Source of the DNA: Bacteroidota bacterium
GTDB taxonomy: Bacteria > Bacteroidota > Bacteroidia > Chitinophagales > Chitinophagaceae
Length of the DNA stretch: 8,878 nt
Direction of reading: 5' to 3'
Assembly: GCA_023409975.1 (NCBI GenBank)
Contig: JAEYQO010000025.1
Location: 1-8,878 of the forward strand
The notes below the pieces were generated by a model. The model made no database searches. It was not told the origin of the DNA and saw only the letters and a list, made by a program, of their open reading frames with translations. The position numbers and the translations under genes are program-made. Within the stretch, counting starts at the first letter, position 1. Every line of letters starts with the position of its first letter. Of the stretch, positions 1 to 5,027 are shown piece after piece.

Positions 1-2
1 CC

Positions 3-28
3 TGTCAATGCCTGAAATAAGTTGACCG
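3..28 (+). repeat. Left terminal inverted repeat (IRL) of the IS3-family element
   Basis: These 26 bases match the reverse complement of 1426-1451 at 21 positions. Mismatches are at repeat positions 4, 5, 15, 16 and 18. The conserved blocks are ATGCCTGAA and GTTGACCG. The outermost bases are TGT, as expected for transposase cleavage ends in IS3 elements. Confidence 0.88.
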
Positions 29-50
29 TTTTGGAATAACAAAAAACGGT
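25..50 (+). promoter_or_regulatory. Hairpin upstream of orfA in the IS leader
   Basis: ACCGTTTT at 25-32 and AAAACGGT at 43-50 form a perfect 8-bp stem with a 10-base loop. It ends 5 bases before the orfA ATG at 56 and overlaps the inner end of IRL. In some other IS elements (IS10 and IS50 are the classical cases) a similar terminal hairpin blocks transposase translation from transcripts that enter from outside. The position suggests the same role here, but that is inference. Confidence 0.5.
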
Positions 51-55
51 AACAT

Positions 56-469
56 ATGGCAAAGAAACACAACTACAGAATGACTGAATCAGAACGTCGC
101 TCGCGTCAATTCAGTGAAAGTTTTAGAAAGCAAAAGGTAAGAGATCTGGAACACGGACGGGTAACGTGCTCGGAGCTGTGCAGACAGTATGAAGTGTCAA
201 GCACGACCGTATATCGATGGGTGGCTAAATTTGGCAGTATGCAAAGCAAGAAGGAAAGGTTGATTATGGAAACAGACAGCGACACTCGTCAGTTGTTGGA
301 GCTTAGGAAGAAGGTTGCGGAATTGGAACGATTGGTGGGCCAGAAGCAAATAATGATTGATTTTCAAGCAAAGATGATCGAGCTGGCGGAAGATGCCTAT
401 GATGTGGATATCAAAAAAAAATTTTCTACTCGACCATCCGATACACCTGGCGAAACAGACACGAACTAG
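56..469 (+). CDS. IS3-family transposase OrfA (helix-turn-helix subunit)
   Basis: This 137-residue protein is the small upstream IS3 ORF, which recognises the element's terminal repeats and is normally joined to OrfB by frameshifting. Residues about 19-60 resemble the IS3 OrfA helix-turn-helix: a basic, aromatic-containing first part, then the recognition region around residues 40-58 ending in VYRWVAKFG. Residues about 78-112 look like a leucine-zipper oligomerisation segment, with hydrophobics at heptad spacing (L80, V87, V94, I101, I108). The length is slightly above the usual 90-130 residues. The ATG at 56 lies within the element just inside IRL and after a hairpin; no Shine-Dalgarno sequence is visible, which is normal in Bacteroidota. 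The last 15 residues, after the A9 run, are low-information sequence read in the orfA frame and probably have no function beyond terminating OrfA. Confidence 0.9.
   Translation: MAKKHNYRMTESERRSRQFSESFRKQKVRDLEHGRVTCSELCRQYEVSSTTVYRWVAKFGSMQSKKERLIMETDSDTRQLLELRKKVAELERLVGQKQIMIDFQAKMIELAEDAYDVDIKKKFSTRPSDTPGETDTN
413..421 (+). promoter_or_regulatory. Programmed -1 frameshift slippery site (A9) joining orfA to orfB
   Basis: A run of nine A residues is followed by TTTT. In the orfA frame it reads AAA AAA AAA (K120-K122). The -1 frame is open from 403, just after a TGA at 400-402, through the orfB ATG at 478. A -1 slip on the run therefore yields a continuous OrfAB protein of about 456 residues: OrfA residues 1-122, a linker encoded by 421-477 (about 19 residues), then all of OrfB. 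IS3 elements are known to make their active transposase this way, on A6G or longer A runs. I did not find a convincing downstream stimulatory stem-loop by eye. Transcriptional slippage on the A9 run could give the same product. Confidence 0.75.
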
Positions 470-477
470 GTTTTAGT

Positions 478-1425
478 ATGAATGAATTTTATCGCAGTAT
501 TGGAGTGACCAAACAAGCAGTTCATCAGCACCTGGCTCGACATCTGAAAGGGACGGATGAGCAGGAACAGCTGTTGCGTTTGGTGCAACAGATCCGTGCC
601 GATCATCCCACCATGGGGCTTAGGGATCTATATTATAAGATACGGCCATCTACAATGGGAAGGGACAAGTTCGAAGAGTTCGGCAAGAGGATGCAGCTAG
701 GGTCAAAGATCCGCCGAAACCAGCGCCGGACAACGGATAGCAGTGGAGTGATAAGGTTCCCAAATCTTTTAGAAGGTCGTGTATTGACGGGGATTAACCA
801 AATCTGGCAGAGTGATATCACGTACTTCGAGATAGGTAATCGGTTCTATTATCTTACGTTTATCATAGATGCTTTTTCCAGGGTAATTGTTGGCTATTCA
901 GTCTCAAGCAGACTTCTAACAAGCTGTACTACGCTGCCTGCGTTACAGATGGCTATAGCTTACCGCAAAGGCATGAATCTAGATGGCTTGATACTACATT
1001 CTGACGGGGGTGGGCAATACTACGCTGACGACTTCCTGAAATATACCAGCCAGCTCAGAATCAAAAACAGTATGTGCGAATTTGCCTGGGAGAATGGTAA
1101 GGCTGAACGAATCAACGGTGTGATTAAGAACAACTATTTGGTTCACAGAAGCATTACAAGTTATAGTGAATTAGTTAAAGAGCTTGACCGGACAGTGCAA
1201 CTATATAACCGTGAAAAACCTCACATAGAGTTGGACAGGAGTACACCGGTAGGGTTTGAAAACAACTACCTTTACAACAGCAAGAAGACCACTAGGACAA
1301 AACAGCTACGGCGAGACGTACGAAGACCTTTAGAAAAGGGTGTTACAAATTCCGACCCCAATAACAAAAGGATCGCTGAGCAACATGCGAAAATCAAAAG
1401 AAGCACTCGAAAACTGAGTGAATAG
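478..1425 (+). CDS. IS3-family transposase OrfB (rve/DDE catalytic subunit)
   Basis: This 315-residue protein is the catalytic IS3 subunit, which cuts and joins DNA at the element ends. Residues about 25-75 resemble the HTH_21 region that precedes the integrase core (DHPTMGLRDLYYKI, then GRDKFEEFGKRM). The RNase H-fold core has D113 in QSDITYF, D176 in HSDGGGQY and E210 in ENGKAE. A basic K217 lies seven residues after E210, as in IS3 and retroviral integrases. There are 33 residues between the second D and the E, close to the D-D(35)E norm. The block before E210 reads WENG rather than the common DNA motif of IS3 OrfB, which points to a divergent subgroup. The ATG at 478 lies 8 bases after the orfA stop. 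The same frame is open back to 403, so most functional product is probably the OrfAB fusion. The C-terminal tail (about 265-315) is basic. Confidence 0.92.
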   Translation: MNEFYRSIGVTKQAVHQHLARHLKGTDEQEQLLRLVQQIRADHPTMGLRDLYYKIRPSTMGRDKFEEFGKRMQLGSKIRRNQRRTTDSSGVIRFPNLLEGRVLTGINQIWQSDITYFEIGNRFYYLTFIIDAFSRVIVGYSVSSRLLTSCTTLPALQMAIAYRKGMNLDGLILHSDGGGQYYADDFLKYTSQLRIKNSMCEFAWENGKAERINGVIKNNYLVHRSITSYSELVKELDRTVQLYNREKPHIELDRSTPVGFENNYLYNSKKTTRTKQLRRDVRRPLEKGVTNSDPNNKRIAEQHAKIKRSTRKLSE

Positions 1426-1451
1426 CGGTCAACCTTATTCAGGCATCCACA
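1426..1451 (-). repeat. Right terminal inverted repeat (IRR) of the IS3-family element
   Basis: Read on the minus strand, this begins TGTGGATGCCTGAA and matches IRL at 21 of 26 positions. The orfB stop codon directly precedes it at 1423-1425. The bases immediately outside are GCC. Confidence 0.88.
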
Positions 1452-1459
1452 GCCTGCAA

Positions 1460-1501
1460 CTAACCACTCACGACTAACCACTCACGACTAACGACTAACC
1501 A
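1460..1501. repeat. Six-unit degenerate 7-bp tandem repeat at the 3' end of the PorE-like gene
   Basis: On the plus strand the units read CTAACCA, CTCACGA, CTAACCA, CTCACGA, CTAACGA, CTAACCA. The first four make two exact copies of a 14-bp unit. The array starts 8 bases outside the IS right end. It overlaps the last codons and the TAG stop (1488-1490) of the minus-strand gene, where the sequence encodes the terminal VSR. The array is therefore partly coding and partly 3' flank. Its origin (replication slippage or a dispersed intergenic repeat) cannot be told from one copy. No hairpin potential is evident. Confidence 0.75.
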
Positions 1502-3377
1502 CTATCTCCACCCTCCTGTTCCTGTTCTTTCCCTCCTCTGTTTCATTACTCTCGATGGGATTAGCTTCGCCCCAGCCGTGAACCTGTATAGCGAACGGAT
1601 GAAAGCCGAGCGTCTGCAACTCTGCGGCCACCAGTCCCGCGCGGGCGAAAGACAACTGTTCATTGATCATGGGTGTTCCCGTATTGTCGGTGTAACCATT
1701 CACGAAGATGGCCAGTCCTTCCTGCTCAAACATCCATGAAGCCATGGCATTCCTGATGGCTTCCCGGTCCTGGTCAGACAAACGAGCGCTATTGATCGGG
1801 AACTGAATGGTCAGCACCAGACTGTCATTCACCGGCTCCACATAGTCCGAAGGCAGCATCGGAATTTCATAAACAAGGTCCTGGCCGCCAGTCATGCCTT
1901 CCAGGTTCATCTCCGCCTCCGTACTCTGGTAAGAGATTCGTTTGATCTCCCAGATATACTGCTTGTTAGCGGGAAGCGTGATCATATAGCTGGCATCGCC
2001 CCTGTTGGAATTGAAATGATAGAGGCTCTCACCGGTTGCCGCATCCCGTACGAAAATGCTGGCGTAGTTGAGCCGGGCTTTGGTCAGACTGTCATAAACA
2101 TATCCCTTCACCACCACCACCGGAACAGGCTGTAGCGGTTCTGGCAGTACCGTTTCATAAATATCGAAATTACCTGCAACGCTGTCCCTGTCGGAAGCAA
2201 AAAACAACCGGTTGCCCTTCATGTTAATCGACAGGCTGTTTTCATCTGCAGGGGTATTGATGGGATAGCCGAGGTTTACCGGTTTTGACCAACTACTGTC
2301 ACCCGTCCTGCGTGAGAGAAACAGATCGGCCCCGCCCATACCAACATGACCGTCGCTGGAAAAATAAAGCGAGTGGTTGTCGATGTGCAGAAATGGTGCG
2401 GTCTCATTGCCCGGGGTGTTCACCTCCGGTCCGAGATTTCTGGGTTTCTGCCAGAGTCCGTTCTCAAAACGGGATACCCAGAGGTCCAGCCCCCCGTACC
2501 CTCCTTCCCGCTCGCTCACGAAATAGAGCTCTCTGTTGTCGGGAGAAAGGCAGGGCATACCCTCAAATCCCGGTGAGTTGATCGTGGCGCCGAAGCTCTG
2601 TGGTGCCGACCAGATGCTGTCCGCAGTATACGACATATACAGGTCGCAGCCCCCGCGTGCCCATCCATTCAGGCTCCTGTTCTCGCATTGCATGAAGAAA
2701 AGGTAGTGGCCATCGGCAGAGATCATCTGGGCGGCCTCCTGCTGGGGGGTGTTAGGGGGAGACCCCATATTGGTGCCGGTGAACCAGCCGCCGCAACTGT
2801 CAACTGTGGTATAGAAAAAGTCCTCATCGACATGTCGCATTCTGCGGGTGAAATACAGTTTCTGTTCATCGGCACTAATCCAGGGGAATGTCTCGGCATA
2901 GGGTGTATTGGGTCGGCCGATGTTGAAGATTGTATCCTTCCAGGCCCGGTAAACGGCCTGTCGCGCAAATTGGGTCTGCTCTCTTAGCCTGCGCCATTCC
3001 TCCGCTTCGGTGGCATAGGTCTGGATGATGCCCAGGGCCTCGTCATGCCGCCCACTGAAGCTGAGCGACCTTGCCAGAGGATAGGCAAACCGCTTTCCGC
3101 CATCTTTGAGGCTGACTGAAGCCTTTTCGAACAAGCGCACCGCATCTTCATATCGCCGGTCCTGAAAATACCAGGCGCCGAGAATGCTGTAGGCTTCTGC
3201 ATAAGCAGGGTAAGACCTCACCACCTTCTCCATCTGCCCGCGGGCTTTTTCATGATCCTTTCGGGATTCGTACTGCATAGCCAGATTGAACAGCCGACGG
3301 CCGCGGTTGGAAATCTGAGCCAGGGTCTGTTCCGCAAACAGTAAGAAAACAATACAGAGGAAAAATCTGAATGCCAT
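1488..3377 (-). CDS. TPR / PD40 beta-propeller / OmpA_C envelope protein, PorE-like architecture
   Basis: This 629-residue exported protein is predicted to sit in the periplasm and bind peptidoglycan. Residues 1-20 are a signal peptide with a likely signal peptidase I site after TLA; no lipobox cysteine is seen. TPR-like helices span about 25-125. Five PD40/WD40-like blades follow at about 156-410, each introduced by an N-(S/T)-P motif and carrying an LYF/LFF strand and mostly a GGxDL(Y/W/F) end. Residues about 420-508 resemble a carboxypeptidase-regulatory-like domain (KGYVYDSLTKARLNYASI). The OmpA_C domain covers about 520-629, with GYTDNTG, GWGEANPI and NRRVEI. D564 and R579 have the same spacing as the diaminopimelate-binding Asp/Arg pair of OmpA proteins. 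This domain order is that described for PorE (PG1058) of the type IX secretion system, but Bacteroidota encode several such paralogues, so orthology is not claimed. The gene stands alone and divergent from the DUF2130 gene. The ATG directly precedes the signal peptide. Confidence 0.9.
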   Translation of the reverse strand: MAFRFFLCIVFLLFAEQTLAQISNRGRRLFNLAMQYESRKDHEKARGQMEKVVRSYPAYAEAYSILGAWYFQDRRYEDAVRLFEKASVSLKDGGKRFAYPLARSLSFSGRHDEALGIIQTYATEAEEWRRLREQTQFARQAVYRAWKDTIFNIGRPNTPYAETFPWISADEQKLYFTRRMRHVDEDFFYTTVDSCGGWFTGTNMGSPPNTPQQEAAQMISADGHYLFFMQCENRSLNGWARGGCDLYMSYTADSIWSAPQSFGATINSPGFEGMPCLSPDNRELYFVSEREGGYGGLDLWVSRFENGLWQKPRNLGPEVNTPGNETAPFLHIDNHSLYFSSDGHVGMGGADLFLSRRTGDSSWSKPVNLGYPINTPADENSLSINMKGNRLFFASDRDSVAGNFDIYETVLPEPLQPVPVVVVKGYVYDSLTKARLNYASIFVRDAATGESLYHFNSNRGDASYMITLPANKQYIWEIKRISYQSTEAEMNLEGMTGGQDLVYEIPMLPSDYVEPVNDSLVLTIQFPINSARLSDQDREAIRNAMASWMFEQEGLAIFVNGYTDNTGTPMINEQLSFARAGLVAAELQTLGFHPFAIQVHGWGEANPIESNETEEGKNRNRRVEIVVSR

Positions 3378-3442
3378 GGGTTCCCGCGAAAATAATCTAT
3401 ATGGTGAATAGTGTTAGCTGAGGTAGGGACTGCACGTTAGTT

Positions 3443-3450
3443 TATCTTTG
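3443..3450 (+). promoter_or_regulatory. Bacteroidota -7 promoter element (TATCTTTG)
   Basis: TATCTTTG matches the Bacteroidota sigma-ABfr -7 consensus TAnnTTTG exactly. It lies 20 bases before the ATG at 3471, so transcription would start with a leader of about 15 bases. No TTG -33 element is found at the expected spacing, so the assignment rests on the -7 box and its position. It lies in the 93-bp region between two divergent genes. I could not find an equally good box for the minus-strand gene. Confidence 0.5.
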
Positions 3451-3470
3451 TTCGAAACCACCACCAGCCT

Positions 3471-4739
3471 ATGTCTACGCGTATCACCTGCCCCAGTTGT
3501 TCCACTCAGTTCGAGCCTACAGATGCACTTCGCGATGAGATTCAGCGGGAGCTCCGGAATCAGATGCGCGATTGGCAAAAGAAAAAGGAAGAGGAGTTTC
3601 TGCAGCGGGAGGCTAAAATGCAGGATCTTCAGAAGCAACTGGAGGAATCGAGGCAGCATCAGGAAGAAGAACTGGTCAAAAGACTGGATCAGGAAAAGAA
3701 GCAACTGGAAGAAAAACTCTCTTTACAGATTCGAAAATCTGTTTCCGGTGAATACGATGTGCAGCTCCGCCAGTTCCAGCAGTTGCTTCAGGAGAAAGAT
3801 GCCCGGCTTACAGCCGCAAGACAGGCTGAAATGGAAGTACTGCAACTGAAGGAACAATTGCAGTCGAAAGAGCAGGAGCTCGATCTGCGTTTGAAGCGAA
3901 GTCTGCTGGAAGAGCGACAGAAGCTGGAGGATTCACTCAGAAAACAGGAGGAGGAGCGTTCCCGGCTGAGGGATCAGGAATACCAGATGAAGATGCGTGA
4001 GCTGGAGAAACAGCTCGAGGATCAACGTCGTCTGGCAGAAGAAATGAAGCGCAAAGCAGAGCAGGGATCCATGCAGCTCCAGGGCGAAGTGCAGGAACTG
4101 GCACTGGAATCTTTACTGAGAAATGCATTTCCCTTCGATGTGGTAGAAGAAGTAGGGAAAGGGGTGCGGGGTGCAGACTGTATCCTGACTGTCCGGAATA
4201 ATTTCGGACAGGTCTGTGGACGGATCATATTTGAAAGCAAGCGTACCAAGGACTTTAGCAACGACTGGGTGGAAAAGCTGAAGGGGGATGCCCGCTCTCT
4301 AAGTGCAGATATAGCAGTGATCGTAACGCAGGCGATGCCTAAGGATATGGAATGCTTCGGCGAGAAAGATGGTGTCTGGGTCTGTAATTTCGGAGAGGTC
4401 CGGGCGCTTGTCTCAGTTCTTCGCGACCTTGTCATCCGGGTGTTCAATGCAGCACAGACACAGGAAAACAAGGGCGATAAAATGCAAATGCTTTACTCAT
4501 ACCTTACCAGCAATGAATTCTCGGAACAATGGCGCGCCATTCGGGAAGGGTTCATGAGCATGCGCCTTTCCATTCAGAAGGAGCGCGATGCCATGGAGCG
4601 GCTCTGGAAAGCAAGGGAGAAGCAACTCGAGAAAGTACTGCTCAACGCAGCACATATCAAAGGGTCCATCGAGGGTATTTCCGGAATGGAAACTGTGGAC
4701 CTGAACCTACTTGAAGAAGGTGCTACTCTGCTGGATTAG
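3471..4739 (+). CDS. DUF2130 family protein: coiled coil plus PD-(D/E)XK-like domain
   Basis: This 422-residue protein has no recognisable signal peptide and is probably cytoplasmic. It starts with a CPSC motif (C7, C10), which looks like half a zinc ribbon because no second cysteine pair follows nearby. Residues about 20-208 are almost uninterrupted E/K/Q/R/L sequence, a long predicted coiled coil. Residues about 209-330 match the conserved DUF2130 core as I know it (GADCILTVRN, ESKRTKDFSNDWVEKLK, ADIAVIV). That core has the layout of a PD-(D/E)XK nuclease: an acidic helix residue (E213), D236, then E255-S256-K257 on the next strand. The C-terminal part (about 331-422) is mostly helical. The family has no established function that I can name, and the nuclease reading is inference from motif order. 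The ATG at 3471 follows a good -7 element at short distance. The gene is divergent from the OmpA-type gene and separated by 288 bp from the next, so it is probably monocistronic. Confidence 0.85.
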   Translation: MSTRITCPSCSTQFEPTDALRDEIQRELRNQMRDWQKKKEEEFLQREAKMQDLQKQLEESRQHQEEELVKRLDQEKKQLEEKLSLQIRKSVSGEYDVQLRQFQQLLQEKDARLTAARQAEMEVLQLKEQLQSKEQELDLRLKRSLLEERQKLEDSLRKQEEERSRLRDQEYQMKMRELEKQLEDQRRLAEEMKRKAEQGSMQLQGEVQELALESLLRNAFPFDVVEEVGKGVRGADCILTVRNNFGQVCGRIIFESKRTKDFSNDWVEKLKGDARSLSADIAVIVTQAMPKDMECFGEKDGVWVCNFGEVRALVSVLRDLVIRVFNAAQTQENKGDKMQMLYSYLTSNEFSEQWRAIREGFMSMRLSIQKERDAMERLWKAREKQLEKVLLNAAHIKGSIEGISGMETVDLNLLEEGATLLD

Positions 4740-4814
4740 GTTCCAATTCTCATTTAATTGTCATTTTCTGACCGGGCGTCCTCACGTTTGGGCCTGATCA
4801 GCAGTCTATTGAAT

Positions 4815-4842
4815 TGACTTTTGAACATAAAAGTCAGATTTT
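4815..4842 (+). terminator. Candidate intrinsic terminator after the DUF2130 gene
   Basis: TGACTTTT at 4815-4822 and AAAAGTCA at 4829-4836 form a perfect 8-bp stem with a 6-base loop, followed by GATTTT. It lies 75 bases after the DUF2130 stop. The stem has only two G/C pairs and the T tract is short, so it would be a weak terminator. A protein-binding dyad is an alternative reading. Confidence 0.42.
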
Positions 4843-4867
4843 AGGCAATAAAAAATATGTATATACC

Positions 4868-4896
4868 TTGTTATTTGGTTCACTTTGGTATCTTTA
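4868..4896 (+). promoter_or_regulatory. Candidate Bacteroidota promoter for the giant surface-protein gene
   Basis: TTG at 4868-4870 is separated by 18 bases from TATCTTTA at 4889-4896. This fits the Bacteroidota -33 TTG / -7 TAnnTTTG arrangement with one mismatch, in the last base. It lies downstream of the candidate terminator and would give a leader of about 125 bases before the ATG at 5028. Confidence 0.4.
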
Positions 4897-4994
4897 ATGC
4901 CAGTTTTATTCCTGCCCTTCACTTTAGAATTGATCCCACTTTACTGTTATTACGGAGTTCTTGGAGAATGAAATGATTTAGGGGAAGCCGAAAA

Positions 4995-5009
4995 CCTATC
5001 CAGAGTAGG
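4995..5009 (+). promoter_or_regulatory. Small leader hairpin just upstream of the giant gene
   Basis: CCTA (4995-4998) can pair with TAGG (5006-5009) across a 7-base loop, ending 18 bases before the ATG at 5028. An upstream TAGG at 4979-4982 could pair with the same CCTA instead, so two mutually exclusive folds are possible. Four-base stems are weak and arise often by chance, so a regulatory role is only a suggestion. Confidence 0.22.
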
Positions 5010-5027
5010 CGCAAACACAATCGATCC

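Larger units (their letters stand above)
3..1451 (+). mobile_element. Complete IS3-family insertion sequence, about 1449 bp
   Basis: The element is bounded by imperfect inverted repeats that begin 5'-TGT and end ACA-3', the usual IS3-family TG...CA termini. It carries the two-gene IS3 layout: a helix-turn-helix orfA and an rve-type DDE orfB in the -1 frame relative to it, linked by an A9 slippery run. The length fits the family range of roughly 1.2-1.5 kb. The orfB stop codon ends at 1425 and the right repeat starts at 1426, so coding sequence abuts the terminus. Both ORFs are open and the catalytic residues are present, so the copy looks intact and potentially active. The bases after the right end are GCC and the two bases visible before the left end are CC, compatible with a 3-bp target duplication that the window edge cuts off. 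The subgroup and ISfinder name cannot be assigned by eye. Confidence 0.9.
4740..5027. other. 288-bp intergenic region with terminator, promoter and leader signals
   Basis: No open frame of note is present and the sequence is visibly more AT-rich than its neighbours. It holds a dyad followed by Ts that could end DUF2130 transcription, a TTG/TAnnTTTG-like promoter for the downstream giant gene, and a leader of about 125 bases ending in a small hairpin. The only ATG-initiated frames in the last part (4968 and 4973) are two codons long. Confidence 0.7.

Noticed and set aside
1272..1481. Minus-strand frame across the IS right end
   Set aside because: It runs antisense through the orfB 3' end and the inverted repeat, and its hydrophobic look comes from the complement of Lys/Arg-rich codons.
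1..1500. The IS as an interruption of a gene
   Set aside because: The right flank is the intergenic 3' end of the PorE-like gene and only two bases of left flank are visible, so no broken gene can be shown.
2688..2987. Plus-strand frame of 99 codons opposite the PorE-like gene
   Set aside because: It lies wholly antisense to well-conserved PD40 and TPR coding sequence and shows no domain or start signal.
3448..3849. Open frame of 133 codons on the plus strand overlapping the start of the DUF2130 gene
   Set aside because: It is out of frame with a gene that has clear family motifs, and its basic Ser/Arg-rich composition is what a +1 reading of coiled-coil codons gives.
4981..5020. Resemblance of the leader (AAACC, short stem, GGCGCAAA) to part of the c-di-GMP-I (GEMM) riboswitch
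   Set aside because: Only a few bases match, the stem differs, and the second GEMM helix with its tetraloop receptor is absent. I would not call a riboswitch.
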